A DNA stretch of 64,000 nt from Malachius bipustulatus (GCA_910589415.1 OU342633.1:14856858-14920857); one strand, 5' to 3'. Counted from the stretch's first letter, positions 11,461 to 24,250 are shown. Program-made: numbers and translations. The notes: a model not told the origin generated them from the sequence alone.

Positions 11461-12087
11461 GAACATCCTGAATAACATGCAGTACACATTTTGTTCAAAG
11501 ACGAGAAAGTTCTTATTGCGCAGAAATGCTGATTACCACCTTCCGAGTGCATAAAAATGTGTCGCCCAATATCAATAATGTAAGTTGGTGTCGGCGTTAA
11601 AAAACCAACCAATCAGATATAATAAGATCGGTAAGAGAATATCAGATGTGCATCCATAATGTGAATGTTTTGTGACGTGCCGGTGTAGTAGGGAAGAATT
11701 TTTTTTTGTTTCGATCAACTTATAGTGGACCACTTTTGTTATACAGAGTGTTAGTAAATAAGTGCGGCAAACTTCAGGGGGTGATTCTACATGAAAAAAT
11801 AATGACAGTTTGCTGTATAAACGTATGTGCGCAAATGCTTTGTTTTCCAGATACAGGGTGTTATAAGTTTACTTAAAAACTGACGATTTATTTATTTGCT
11901 CTAAAAAATATTTCAATAACCTTTCTTCTAAAGATACTCTTGTAGATATTTGCATAAAAACTGAATTTGCATGTTAAATTCTTATGACATGACCCACTTA
12001 CAAAATTCCACCCTATAGCGTAGGTATTTATTCTGATTTCAAAAATGTATGGGTTGCCTTATCAATTTTTTATCTTTCCTACAAAAC
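11461..12087. repeat. interspersed repeat(s) with TACAGAGTGTTAG and TACAGGGTGTTAT termini
   Basis: Near 11739 the sequence TATACAGAGTGTTAG starts a segment containing 'cttcagggggtgattctaca', and near 11852 'gatacagggtgttataag' starts another. This looks like nested or truncated repeat ends. No matching right ends were identified. Confidence 0.45.
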
Positions 12088-13500
12088 TAAGGGCGTGTTC
12101 CATTTTGTTACCGAAGTTACAGAAGACAGTTGATAGCTATAATCAATATGTAATCAAAAGTAACTTGGCATAAAGGAACGCAAAATTATTAGATTTCTGT
12201 CATTTTTATAATTTATAAATCTTAACTCAAAGCAAATTAGGTTTATTACAGTATTGATATCATGTTTTATGTTATAAAGCTGTGAAAATGAATAGTAATA
12301 ACGATGCGAATTTTTTTTATTTATTGATGCTGGATTCGTCATCTTCAGGTGATTCTTCTGATGATGAACAGGTTGTAGGACCAAGGAGTAAGTTAAGTTT
12401 GAATAGTTTTTTAGAATTCGTTATCTTTTTAGAACGATATCTAGTCTCAGAAATAAATACAAAAATCGTCAATGTTTATGTCGTAGGAATGCGTCACATA
12501 ATAAATTATGTACAAGAAGTGGTTGATAACTTTTTGTAAAAAAAAACCTTTGGAGGGTGATTCTTGGCCAAGGGGTGAGCGTAGGGTGACGAGCAGTGTT
12601 GTCATTAAATACAAAGCCAGTTGGACGCGTTTTTTCCGACCCGGGGGCATTAGAACGGAGATTCTAAAAAAGGGGGTGGTTTTTGACCAATAGGGGGTGA
12701 ACGCAACCCGAAAAAGAAATTTGCCCTACGCCATCGTGTTCAGCATCCTCGAAAACAGGGGGGAAAGTGATTTCGTTGCGTCTGAAAAAATTCGGGTGTT
12801 TTCCGACTCATATGCCACAAGAATGCAGAGCAGTCAGCACATTTTTCCGTTTGTCTTTTGCCATATTTTTTTATTATCAATTTTTTCCTCACTATAGGCA
12901 CACTTTATGGAGCGTACGTTATTTTTACATAAAAAAAGTTATAGTTATTTCATGTCGAGAAAATTTATCGTTTTCAAGGAAAACGCGCTTCTTATGCGGT
13001 TTTTAAGACATCGTAAACTATGATATTTCAATTTTTATAATAAATAATTTTTCTAAAATGTTCTTATGAAACTTTCGTAAAAATTGAAAGGGACATTTTG
13101 AGAATCTTTTGTTGTTAAAATGTGGTTTTTATTGAACATTGCTCTTTTATCGCTGTAATAGAAGGACTGGACAAAAATATTATAATTATTCATGATATTT
13201 TGAAAAAACTTCAGGTGTGTTTTTCTTGAAAATTATACATTCGTCTCGAGATGCAAAAAGTATAACCTAATTATGTATAAACAAATTACTCTCCATAAAG
13301 TTGACCCGTAAAGACGAAAAGATTAACAAAATAAATTCATACCCCCACCACAAGTTGCAGAACTTATCGCGGTGAAAGCACGATCACTTTTGTAATATCT
13401 TGTAACTTCGTGCGGCGTTCCGTAATGTTATAATTTAATTACCGAAACGCATTTCGGAACGGATTTCTGTGGCTTTGGTAACAAAACGGAACACGCCTTA
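12088..13500. mobile_element. PIF/Harbinger-like element with about 38-bp TIRs, internally deleted
   Basis: The left end TAAGGGCGTGTTCCATTTTG and right end 'caaaacggaacacgcctta' are inverted repeats. The match extends inward ('ttaccgaagttacagaag' against 'ctgtggctttggtaa'). The interior holds a short transposase-like ORF start at 12282 and otherwise AT-rich DNA, so the element is non-autonomous. Flanking bases do not show an unambiguous target duplication. Confidence 0.7.
12282..12539 (+). pseudogene. N-terminal remnant resembling Harbinger-type transposase
   Basis: The 85-codon frame begins MNSNNDANFFYLLMLDSSSS, followed by GDSSDDE. This hydrophobic-then-acidic serine/aspartate head is typical of insect HARBI1-like transposases. 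It is followed by KLSLNSFLEFVIFLERY and then loses similarity. No DDE catalytic residues remain. Its position just inside the left TIR supports transposon origin. Identification rests on the short N-terminal pattern only. Confidence 0.45.
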
Positions 13501-14387
13501 TACAGGGTGTCCGGTAAGTACCTCCTAATCTCTCGGGAGCATACATGGGAGGTCAAAAAAACCTAGTCTGTCATAAAAAAATTTCCTAAAGTGTCCCCAA
13601 ACGGAGATATGGAGCCCTAGAAGGGTGCCCCGCAATTTACTTTTTTGGCTCTAACTTTTGAACTAACCTGTGTATTTCGATGAAATTTTTATTTTTTATA
13701 GAGGCCATAAAGACTCATTAAGCCATATCAGAGTAGATGTTTGACGTTCTCAAGGAAGTCAGGAACGGTTTTACCACCACACTCATTGTGTCAAAGTTTT
13801 GACAGGTGTCATTTCACAGAGCTGAAAACTTATTTTTTAAATACGCTGGTCATTCATCTTCACAAAAGGTACTCTTAATTTATTTCGATAAAACTAGCGG
13901 TTCTCAAGATAAATCGACTTTTATGCGAATTTTGTAACTTTTTAGTGTTTCGCATTCCTAAAAACCGATTTATCTCTAAAACCGTCAGTTTTACCGAAAT
14001 AAATTAAGAGCACCTTTTTTAAAGATGAAGTATTAGACTATTCAAAAAAATAGTTTTTAGCTCTGTAAAGAGACACCTGTCAAAATTTTTGACTCAACGA
14101 GTATGATGGTAAGTCCGTTCCTGACTTTCCTGACGACGGCAAACATCGACTTTAATATGGCCTGGTGGCTCTTTGTGGCCTCTATAAAGTATTTAAATTT
14201 CATCCAATTACACAGGTCGGTTCAAAAGTTAGAGCCAAAAAAGTAAATTGCGGGGCACCCTTGTAGGGCTCCATATCTCCGTTTGGGGACACTTTAGGAT
14301 TTTTTTTTAATGACAGACTAGGTTTTTTTTGACCTCCCCTGTATGCTCCCGAGAGATTAGGAGGTACTTACCGGACAACCTGTATAA
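13499..14387. mobile_element. foldback element with long arms (about 400 bp)
   Basis: The left end (TATACAGGGTGTCCGGTAAG) is mirrored at the right end (CTTACCGGACAACCTGTATA). Matching arm segments include 'ggagatatggagccctag' against 'agggctccatatctcc', and 'ttgcggggcaccc' against its complement. About 889 bp, non-coding. Confidence 0.92.
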
Positions 14388-15169
14388 AAAAGTAAGTTTT
14401 TATAAACAGGTTTTATTATAGTTTTGTAATACACCTAAACAAAAAATCAAGCAGTACCATAATGTACCTACTTCTGACCACAAACTCTACTTTCAGAACG
14501 AGCAAGCTTTACAACTATATTTATAATACTATGACAATAAATGCTTGTACCTACTACTGACAGTAAAGTGTATAGCGAAACTTGAAACAAAATTTTTATT
14601 CCTCATCCTTATACATCCTCAACTCATAATTTTGCTACTGTTTTTTAATTGTCACGCTTTATTTTTCAAAAATATGTTGTCACATTTTTTAGAAGTATAC
14701 TATCATAGCCACGCATGCATTCCAATTAACATACTGATGCAGCAACTTATTTGTGTTGGATTCGGCTATTTTTATTCGAATACATGTGCGTCTAGAAATA
14801 GTCTGTGCCAAGTAATGTTTCATCTCGCGGTGACTCACTTCACTTGGTAGAGGTAAACAGATATTCAACCAGTTTAGGAAATTATCTATATTTTTTACTG
14901 CAGAGATAGTTTTTAAGATTACGAAAAAAATATAAAACAAGAAGGGATTTTTTAATATTCCAAGAACAAAAACTGAAAGCCAGGAATTTACCTGTGATAG
15001 AAATTTAACAATTTTTTCTTGACCCGTTGTACAAGTAGATGCTTAATGTTCAGACCTTAGCAATACGGCCTTACACTTCTTGTTCTTATAGATAATAACT
15101 ATGTCATCGTAGAACACCTTAAAATAATGATAATTGTTCTATATGACGAGTAATGTTAATGTGTATGTT
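14388..15169. other. no recognised gene
   Basis: The 101-codon plus frame at 14545-14850 and the minus frame at 14689-14940 overlap, are hydrophobic by base composition and show no domain. Not called. Confidence 0.35.
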
Positions 15170-15297
15170 GAACCAGAGATATAACGAAACGACTTCTGTC
15201 ATTTTATCAATTTTTTGGATTATTGAAATATTGTTGAAGTCATAAAATATGACATTTTAACAATTTAGATCATTTCGTTATATCTCTTGGTCGACAC
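15170..15297. repeat. short inverted repeat/MITE-like
   Basis: 'ccagagatataacgaaacga' on the left is mirrored by 'tcatttcgttatatctcttgg' on the right, with further pairing inward ('tctgtcattttat'/'ataaaatatgaca'). About 128 bp. Confidence 0.75.
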
Positions 15298-15537
15298 AAC
15301 CATATATTGAGGAAACTTTCAGTAGGTTTGATACAAATAAGTTACATTCTAAAGCTCTGAAGGTGAACTAATGTCAACGAAATATACTACCACTCCAAAA
15401 ATTGCAACAGTCGTATGGGAAAGCACCGCGTTCGGTGGCGAATATGGCTGAAGATAAACTCTAGTAGTTCGACCAAAGGGTAACAAGAAGTGTATTGGAA
15501 ACAGGATTTGCGAAAATGTTATAGATATATGTACAAG

Positions 15538-15606
15538 ACCAGCCTCGCTTACCTACGCCTTTCACCCCCAAGATGGGGGTGAAAGGCGTAGGTAAGCGAG
15601 GCTGGT
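15538..15606. repeat. perfect 33-bp inverted repeat with 3-nt spacer
   Basis: Arm 15538-15570 begins ACCAGCCTCGCTTACC. It is exactly complementary to 15574-15606, which ends GGTAAGCGAGGCTGGT, with AGA between them. The arms are GC-rich compared with surroundings. It could be a cruciform or hairpin, or a small palindromic insertion. Arms identical to this degree imply recent origin or an assembly artefact. Confidence 0.95.
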
Positions 15607-16975
15607 TCGAAACATGGACAAGGGCTTGGTTGTCCATGCTGTCCATTTTCAACGAACCTTTAAAATTCAATATAAACATTGATCTAATAAGAAAATGGTT
15701 TAAAAACTGAAATTGTAGTCAGTCATCTTTACTATTATTGGTACTTACTACCAAACCATATATACAGGGTGTTTAATTTTTAACCAGTGTCATTTTAGGA
15801 GGTGATAGAGAATAGCAAAATAAGTTGACTTTCCTTATAAAATATTTTCCAGAAATACATAACAACGGCGGTAGAAGTCTTCAAAGTTATTAAGTTGATA
15901 AATACACAATGCATTTATAGTTTACATTCTAATTTGTGGGTCCATGAGTCTAGCAGAATAATGTCATTATACTTAAAAATAATAATAAAAGGAAACAATA
16001 ATCAAACTTGTATTAAAAAATTGCACAATATTGTTTTCATACTCTTATTATATAATTTTCCAGTTATTGGAGCTTTTTGTATGAATTATGAAGGTTATTA
16101 TTCGTAGATATTGAATTATAGTTCATAATACCCGCTCGTGGACCAACTGTATATTTGATAAACAGAGCAAAGCTGTGAATAAGGACGATAACTGACATTT
16201 CTCAGAATCCACGCGTGCGCAGTCAGTACTCGCTACTAAAACTTGTTCCACGCAATAAAACAAATAAAAAAATATTTTCATTAAATTTTTTTTTCATATA
16301 AAAGTAGTAAAAAGCATAAATAGTATTACATTCGCGATTATGGACATTATTCTTGATGATGACAATGCCACTCGCTAAATTCACTTTCTTACAATCTTAG
16401 AAAAAAGAGCCGTAGCGGTTCCTTCATTCACTGTTGTCATAACCTCGAAAATGTATCGATTGATTTGAATAGTCCAATCACGAAATCGCATTCAAAAACA
16501 ATTGAACGTGACGGCTCAAGAGACTTATTAGTGAGAAATTAGTTTACTAAATTACCTACTTTATTCGCAGATCGGCAGATGTACAATTATTATTATCTTA
16601 TGTAGTTTAGTTACCTAAAATGTATATGTACTATTAAAGGATATCCGCTATCAAAAATCAGCAAGCATTTTCCTTTAGAAATTGAATAGAAAATGAAAAT
16701 GTTTATTCAAACATTAACTTGAGCACCGAAAGTAATGTTCAAGAAACGTTACCAAAAGTGAAATGTTGGGTTGGGATCAAAATTTATTATTAATAACCCC
16801 AACAAAAAGACATGCAATTGTCACAACTGCTAAATAATATAAAATAAAATTTGTTGATTTCTTCCATGAGGCTTTGACTTATTATACATAGAATACATTA
16901 GAAATGTTTTTTTTTTTAATTTTGATAATAACTTTTTGTTCTAATTTAAGTCACTCGTAGATTAATTATATTTTG
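15607..16975. other. AT-rich, one TACAGGGTGTT terminus at 15762
   Basis: TATACAGGGTGTTTAATTTT at about 15762 marks one end of a repeat whose partner is not visible. Otherwise no open frame or RNA gene is supported. Runs such as 'ggtaggta' are general background here. Confidence 0.35.
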
Positions 16976-17097
16976 TATGCAAGATATGCATAAAGTGTCT
17001 TTTTTCATTTCTGGTATTGACGCACTCGTCTGCCGCTCGTGCAGTCAAATTTCCCAGTCGTGAAAAAAGTACCACTTTATATGCACTTGTTGCATAA
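16976..17097. repeat. small inverted-repeat element
   Basis: 'tatgcaagatatgcataaag' at the left pairs with 'ctttatatgcacttgttgcata' at the right. The loop contains 'ctcgtctgccgctcgtgcag'. About 122 bp, non-coding, directly upstream of the LINE fragment. Confidence 0.6.
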
Positions 17098-17172
17098 ATA
17101 TCGTTTCAGTCAATAAAACAGCATGTATCCAATTTCCCGACAAAAAATACACACGGGATAAAATATGCGATC

Positions 17173-17550
17173 TTGGTAATATTTCAAAATAAATATCTAA
17201 AGCTCACAATCCACTGTTCCTCCAATACACGCAAAATAAATAATAATTTTACACGACCTGGGTCTGCGGCAAATACTGCAGAATCAAAAAAAAAAAGAAA
17301 CAACTATCGGAATCTTGAATATCGTTTCATTTTTGTGCCTGTCGGGCAAGAAACTTCAGGAGTTTGGGGTAATGAAGCCTTGAGATTTCTGACATCGGTT
17401 GGTCAGAAAATTACGAATCTCACTGAGGAATCCCGTGCGACGTATTTTCTTTTCCAACGTATGAGCATTGCTCTACAAAGAAGCAATGCAGCTTCAATTT
17501 TGGGAGCACTTCCACCTGGGAGGGAGTTTTTTGAAATTTTTTATTTGTGA
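17173..17550 (+). pseudogene. C-terminal fragment of a TE-encoded reverse-transcriptase polyprotein
   Basis: From about residue 36 the frame reads ESKKKRNNYRNLEYRFIFVP, then VGQETSGVWGNEALRFLTSV, then RSNAASILGALPP. The combination of E-x-Y-RF-FVPV-ETSGVWG and LQRSNAASILG is the familiar C-terminal domain downstream of RT in a widespread metazoan non-LTR family. It ends at TGA and is followed by T-rich sequence. The upstream 35 codons are probably not part of the original protein. No RT core remains, so this is a 5'-truncated copy. Confidence 0.7.
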
Positions 17551-18943
17551 TTCTTTTTTTTATTTTTATTTTTTAATATTTATATTGTTTGATGTTTCAT
17601 GTTTCATGTAAGAATTTAAAAAAATCATTATAATAAATAATTTATTTTACACGACCTGAATTGCAATAGTATAACAGGACATTATATTTCTTAACACCTT
17701 ACTCGTCAGTTACTGCACGTTATTTCAGCACTGGGATATAATAATTGTGCAAAATATCTACTAGAATGAAATCATAAACCAACTTAATGTCGTACAATGG
17801 AACTGAAACACTCCACATTATTTTTCCAAAAACATAAAAGATTTAAATCTCTTGATATTAATGGCAACGTCAACGCCAACGCCAACAATAATTTAAGTCA
17901 ACGCCATTACATATTAGATTGTTTCAAGTGACCAAACCACAACGGTATCGAAAACCTGCCAAAGTTTTCTTTAGATATTGAAAAAAAAAGGTTTTTCAAA
18001 TAAGTACTAAACAATATAAAGTAAGTGATAAACAATACACAGAAACTTTAGTTAGTAATAATTATTATTCTAATTTATATAATTTGTAACATCTTTTTAA
18101 ATAAACTTTGTATTTTCTCTTTTATAAGTTATATTATATTCCATTATGCCCAAAATTGATCGCATTATTATTCTTTAATCTGTCCAACGTTATTATCAAG
18201 AATTTGATACACAATCCACTAAAATTGCAAGCAAAATTATTTAGAAAATTGGCTACGGCTGGTTCTTAATTCATTTCGTAAAATTGATCGCTTCTGAGTA
18301 AAACTTTATTTATAATCATCATTGTCTGGTTAATTTCCCAACACTATTTATTCATACAGACAACGACAACTTTTATCTCTCAAAATGATGAGAACAGAGA
18401 ACATTACTTCAAATTATCTGTTTGATTTCTTGAATCTCAGATTTTTATTTTTATCATTATTTACTAGCAAATTTTAGCTTGAAAAAATAAGAAGACATTT
18501 TTTTTCAAATAACGCATTGTTCATTTTTGAAATTCTAATTTCAAATAAATGGTAACTAAAAATATTTTTAAAAAGAATCTTTATCTACATGCAAATCTAG
18601 GATTCGATTGTTGAATGAATATTATCCGTTAAAAATCAATAATATTGAATTCTTAGTTATTTTAGCAAATTAAATACCTACGTGTTTATATTTGTAATAA
18701 AAATAATTTTTAGAACGATATACATACTAATAATACGTCGGTAAACATTGATACAAAGTATGCTGAAGTGCCAAAACATCAAAATTAATTAGTTTTCTTT
18801 GCCTATTTCGAATCCACAACTAACGTATTATGAGGTCATAGCTACTGTGTTTTATTGAGATATTTATTTTATATATGTATGTAGTAGAAAAAAAGTTTAT
18901 CGACTTAAGCCACGATCTACTGCATTACGGAACAAAGCTTTAG
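17551..18943. other. AT-rich, no recognised gene
   Basis: Contains a short CAACGC-type repeat at 17868-17905 ('caacgtcaacgccaacgcc'). Otherwise nothing supportable on either strand. Confidence 0.4.
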
Positions 18944-19805
18944 GTACCGGGTGGGCATTTAAGAATGAACAGCGGCCATATCTTGGGAAATATTGATCCT
19001 ACAGTTTCAAAATGAAAATTTTCCTGACATAAGTGACTATGCAAAATGCAATGAAAATATTTTCAAGATGGTCGCACTTCCGGAAATACCGGAAGTTGAC
19101 ACCTACTTCGTTATTTTAACGGGGACACCCTGTAAAATATTATATTTTTTAAATGTCTGAAGAAATCGCATAGAGGTGGTTTTCACCATTGGAATTTAGA
19201 TTGAGCGGTTTATGAGTTATAAACAAGTGAAAATCGCAATTTTCCAACTTCAAAGCAGTGTAGAACTAGAACGGCTCAATATATCTAAAAACGGCTTACA
19301 TGTCCCTATCTTAACTTTTTACAAGGTATCATACCATGTGGTTTGAATTTTTATACAGGGTGATGAAAATTACCAGATTTTTCATCACCCTGTAGAAAAA
19401 TCTAAACTACATAATATAATACCTTGTAAAAAGTTAAGATAGGGACATGTAAGCCGTTTTTAGATATATTAAGCCGTTCTAGTTCTACACTGCTTTGAAG
19501 TTGGAAAATTGCGATTTTCACTTGTTTATTAACTCATAAACCGCTCAATCTAAATCCCTGTGGTGAAAACCACCTGTATTCGATTTCTTCAGAAATTTAA
19601 AAAATATAATATTTTACTGGGTGTCCCCGTTAAAATACCGAAGTAGGTGTCAACTTCCGGTATTTCCGGAAGTGCGACCATCTTGAAAATATTTTCATTG
19701 CATTTCGCATAGTCACTTATGTCAGGAAAATTTTCATTTTGAAACTGTAGGATCAATATTTCCCAAGATATGGCCGCTGTTCATTCTTAAATGCCCACCC
19801 GGTAC
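18944..19805. mobile_element. 862-bp near-perfect palindromic foldback element
   Basis: Left end GTACCGGGTGGGCATTTAAG and right end CTTAAATGCCCACCCGGTAC are exact mirrors, and the arms stay complementary for about 420 bp to a short centre near 19375. The arms include internal TACAGGGTGATGAAAA and CACCCTGTAAAATATT motifs. A diverged relative of the inner half lies at 24251-24690. No coding sequence. Confidence 0.95.
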
Positions 19806-20270
19806 AGTTTAACTATCGACGGCTCATGCAAAATATTAGGATGTTGTGTAATTTTTTCACACCTATAATTATAAATTACCCTGTATAGAGCATTGATCCC
19901 AGAACTTAATCAAGTTCAAAAGTCTAAAATATGAACATAAATTATTGTGAATTCATTTTATTCTCGATTTTATCTACTGATTTTCACAAAATCATTACAA
20001 GTTAAAGCACTCTTTTGTCAAGTAAGTAATGTTGAACAATAAAATTCACCTCAAAAATTATTTATGAGATCGTAATAGAAGATTATACCACTAGTCAACA
20101 GTGATCATAGCTATATTATTCCCGAGGAATATTTTACGAACCGCGCCGACTAAGTAGTTAGAGAGTAACATTTCGAGGTAATAATAGCCATTATTGCGAG
20201 TAGTATACTCTACTTTATCTAAGACTTTATCTAATGCATAATGTTGGTATTGGATCTGTAATTTTTGTAA
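19806..20270. other. no recognised feature
   Basis: AT-rich; one ACCCTGTATAG motif near 19880 suggests a truncated repeat end. Confidence 0.35.
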
Positions 20271-20788
20271 TATACAGGGTGTTAAGAAAATGACGGATAA
20301 ACTCTTCAGTACATTGTAGGGAACACTTAGTAGAGTACGGGAAAAATAATTTAAAACATTCTGGCCTTCAATTTGGTGAGATAAAACATGCCAAAGTTAA
20401 CATTTTACTATCTTTGTTTTTCGGTATTTGCAAAAACTAAATGAGTTTACAGATATAAAAAGGGTACGTTATCAATTAAAAAAATTGCTTAAGATGTATT
20501 ACTGGTTTGGAAAATTTAATAAGATTTTTTTTCTTTTCTAATATGCTAAAAAAAACATTTGGCAACAACGGTTTTGATATTGACTACCTACATTGTTAGA
20601 AATTAGACGAAATTACCAAATACCTACTGTTATCCTGTTAAACGTTGCCAAATTTATTGTTCAATATTTTGCTTATATCTTTTAAAACGTAGCTCTGGAT
20701 TTTTTAAAATTATTTTTCCCGTACTTTACTGAGTGTCCCCTACAATGTACTGAAGAGTTTATCCGTTATTTTCTTAACACCCTGTATA
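20271..20788. mobile_element. foldback element with TATACAGGGTGTTAAG ends
   Basis: The left arm (from TATACAGGGTGTTAAGAAAA) and right arm (to TTTTCTTAACACCCTGTATA) mirror each other. The 'actcttcagtacattgta' segment and its complement lie inside. About 518 bp, non-coding. Confidence 0.93.
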
Positions 20789-20945
20789 ATGCCCTATGTA
20801 TCTATCTATCTATTTATATTATAGTATTAGTCGTAGATAAAAATTTTTTGAGAAAACTTCTATTATAAATACTGGTATTGTTCCTATTCCAAAAATATTT
20901 TCTGTAGTTATTTAGGTACCTGTGCGTTTCTTTTTTGCAAGAAGG

Positions 20946-21835
20946 TATACAGTGTGACCCATTTGCTCTTGAAACACCCTGTAGAATCTTAATTTATGGT
21001 GCGATTTTAAAGAAATTTCTTTTAAATCATAGAGCTTGATAAACTATATTTTGGGAGCAAAAAGCGTCTCATTCCTACAAAATCCAAGGCCTACTAGATC
21101 ACTGTTTACTTGTAAAATCTCAAAAATTCATATTAGCGATTTAAAAAAAAAAAACTGGGCACGCTACTGGATTCACCAGCCCTCAAAACGGTACTGTACT
21201 AAATTTTATTGGAAATGTCAGAGTAATTAGGATCTTGCAGTTATTTTAGAAATTCATAATAGAACTCCGAATTTTCATTAATTTATTCGAAAAGGTCAAG
21301 AGAGACAAAATAGAAATTGTACGTCTAGTTGGTGATAATGTAGGTACTTTAATTTTTTAATTATATTTTTTTATTTATTTATTTTTTTTAATTTTTTTTT
21401 TATTTTTTTTAATTTTTTTTTTACTTTTTTTTACTTTTTTTTACTTTTTTCAATTTTAATTTTTACTTATGATAGCTTTTGACCTTTTTCAAATTAATTT
21501 ATCAAAAATTCGGAGTATTATTATGAATTTCTAAAATAACTACAAGATCCTTTTTACTCTGACATTTTCAATAAAATTTAGTACAGTACCGTTTTGAGGA
21601 CTGGTGAATTTAGTAGCGTGCACAGTTTTTTTCTAAAAAAATCGCTAATATGAATTTTTGAGATTTTACAAGTAAACACTGATCTAGTAGGCCCTGGATT
21701 TTGTAGGAATGAGACGCTTTTTGCTCCCAAAATATAGTTTATCAAGCTCTATGATTTAAAAGAATTTTCTTTAAAATCGCACCATAAATTAAGATTCTAC
21801 AGGGTGTTTCAAGAACAAATGGGTCACACTGTATA
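20946..21835. mobile_element. foldback element with TATACAGTGTGACCC ends
   Basis: Left arm TATACAGTGTGACCCATTTG and right arm CAAATGGGTCACACTGTATA are mirrors. The arms are about 370 bp, with an internal CACCCTGTAGAA motif. The centre (21340-21450) is a T-rich tract of TTTTTTTTA units. The 64-codon frame at 21036-21230 lies within the arm and is not a gene. Confidence 0.93.
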
Positions 21836-23159
21836 TGCAGAATTGTTAACAAAGTAACTAACATTTAAAAATCTAAAAGTCCAACTCCTTTTAGATGTTT
21901 ATTGTTAATTATAAAGAATGTACATTTTATGAATATTGACTGAGTCAATAATAAATTTCAGAACAAGCAAACGAGATAAATAAAAATTAACAAAATAAAC
22001 AAACAATTAAAATGGAAGTTTAATGGAAAAAGTGGAAAATCGGCAATTTATTAGCAGATGCACAGTAACACTCCATATCAATTTGTATCACAAAGTGTGC
22101 CTAAAAAAGCTTATTCAACTTCAAAAAACTGTACCTAATTAATAAAATTGATAAATATTTAATTCCCAGTTCAATCGGCTAAGGTTGGATGCTTGAAAAT
22201 ATAATTATTTAAAAATAATATTTTGGAATTGATTTCCTATGATAACAATAAAGGTTAAACTTGTTTTAAACTTTTAATAATTATCTTAATATGTACTACG
22301 CACCTTCTCTACTGCCGATAGGTACTAGGTAGGTAATTATTTTAATTTCTTACTAAATGGTTCTATACTATTTACTTCAAAAGTGAGGTGACTGCGACAA
22401 AAGTAAGGACCAAAAAGTATTATAAATTTAAATAATATAATAATTATTATTACCAAAGAAAAAAAGAATTAGACACGCCAACAATTATTAAAAAAAAAAA
22501 TTGAGACTATATTTGGCTACATACTTTGATGAAGAATTTTAAGTAGGTATGTACTTAAGTAACTATGAAATTAAGCGAGTAGTAACATGATACCATAGAC
22601 AAATTCACGCGAAGTCTAAAAATACCACAACGGTAGAAGCCTAAGTATAACAAAAATGCTATATTTCCCTGTGCTATCATGTCACGTTTTGTAATTTTAG
22701 AAAAATTATGGGATAAATACCAAATCGGAAATTAACTGCTTAAATGTGAAATATTAAAAGGAATGAACTCCAGGTAGCAAATGAAGCAAAAAATTATGAT
22801 AGGTACATATAGGAAAGCAATAGTTCTAAGCGAAATACCTGAGAATTATTATAGCCACCGTTTTTTTCACAATCGCAAGTTTAAAACTGAGCACCGCTAG
22901 CGCTTCCCTCGAGGATCTAGTAGGCTGGGCCCACGCGACTGCACTCTCATATTTGAACGTAACTGAATGCCAAATAATTTTATACAAATTCTTGACATAA
23001 TTATTTATTCGTCACATAACTAACGCAAAACCAAGCAAAATATTTATTTACTCTAGGTAGGCATATAGGTATTTTATTATGCGTATTATCACTATTTTAC
23101 TACGCATATTAAACAAATTTAGCAAAAGCATTTTAGACTACATAAACGATGACAAACAT
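21836..23159. other. AT-rich, no recognised gene
   Basis: No open frame above background on either strand. A CpG-containing patch at 22880-22960 is unassigned. Confidence 0.4.
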
Positions 23160-23330
23160 GACGTCATAAATTGAAACCTTTTTTCCGATTTTCTTGGAAA
23201 TTACTTAACAGATTCGAAATCCAATTACAACAATTAAAGCAGCTTTTCAATATTAACAAATGATCCCTTTAACATATTTGTCTCTAAATGTTATTAGAAT
23301 GTTAATTTTAAATTAAATATTTTTAAGGGA
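23160..23330 (-). repeat. fragment related to the foldback at 60.06-60.85 kb
   Basis: 'aagcagcttttcaat' followed by 'aacaaatga' and neighbouring sequence resembles 60560-60600, in the right arm of the larger foldback. It is diverged and partial. Confidence 0.45.
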
Positions 23331-24009
23331 GCCAATATTTACAAGTCGATTTTGCATATATTATGGTTTCCCTTTTGGACCTTGCAGATATGGCATCTCA
23401 GTATTTGCATCGCACAAGATTGAATGAGAAAATTGAAAAAAAAATTGAGCCTGAAGTTTTTGTTTTTCTCTAGAAATACAATAACCTTCTTGCTCATCAA
23501 TCGCATAAATTGTGTATTTTATTTTTGATTCAATATTATAAATATTAATATCACTTATTATTTATAGTATTATACTTAATAGTTAAAATTTATCAGCTAG
23601 TATTATTATACTCAAAAAATTTCAGTCCAATTCCAAATTTGCAATTATGACCCTTTTACTATACACGCCACTGGCTGACTAATTTTATAATTTCCCAAAT
23701 AGAGCTTAATCTTATTTTGAAAAGACGTCACGTCACGGTGTTTTCTTTAATAATACTCCTTGGCAACGCTGGTTTGGCAAGCTAAGTATGATTAGATTTT
23801 CAAAAATCGCATGTCATTGTATTCAGAACAAAATCAGTAATCCTGCTGAGTAAACTTAAAAACAAGTAGGGGATGATTACTCGTAGAATGGAAGGCGTAA
23901 CGTTATTGTATTGAGGGTGCTGCCGTAAAGCCTTTCGGGGTATTTTTGAAATTTACCAACATTCAGTTGTTTCTGAATAATTAAAATAACGCAGATACTC
24001 CTTGATAAA
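23331..24009. other. AT-rich; short segment shared with 42796-42865
   Basis: 'accttcttgctcatcaatcg' (about 23490) and the following 'tgtattttat' recur at 42800 with small differences, next to a tRNA-derived SINE head there. This may be a SINE tail fragment. Otherwise non-coding. Confidence 0.4.
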
Positions 24010-24180
24010 GAAAATTTGGATATATCGTGGTAGATAAATTTTGGAAAACCACTTTTTTGCGATCTGGGGGTCAGGATCGATGGACATTATTTGATGAGTT
24101 TGGGTGATTTTCGTAAAGTGATGTCGTCCTCAATAGTGTATTTTTTTATTAAAAAATAGACTAACAAAAAAAATTATATA
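24010..24180 (+). repeat. interspersed repeat family C, copy 2
   Basis: 'attttggaaaaccacttttt' through 'gatctgggggtca' and 'gtgatgtcgtcctcaatag' match 62030-62165 at high identity. Confidence 0.8.
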
Positions 24181-24250
24181 AAAAAATTTAATTATTTACT
24201 TGTTAGTGATGTAATTTATCAATAAGTCTTCAAAAGTTTGCGTGTAAATA

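Noticed and set aside
14545..14940. overlapping hydrophobic open frames on both strands
   Set aside because: Composition-driven, no domain, no regulatory signals.
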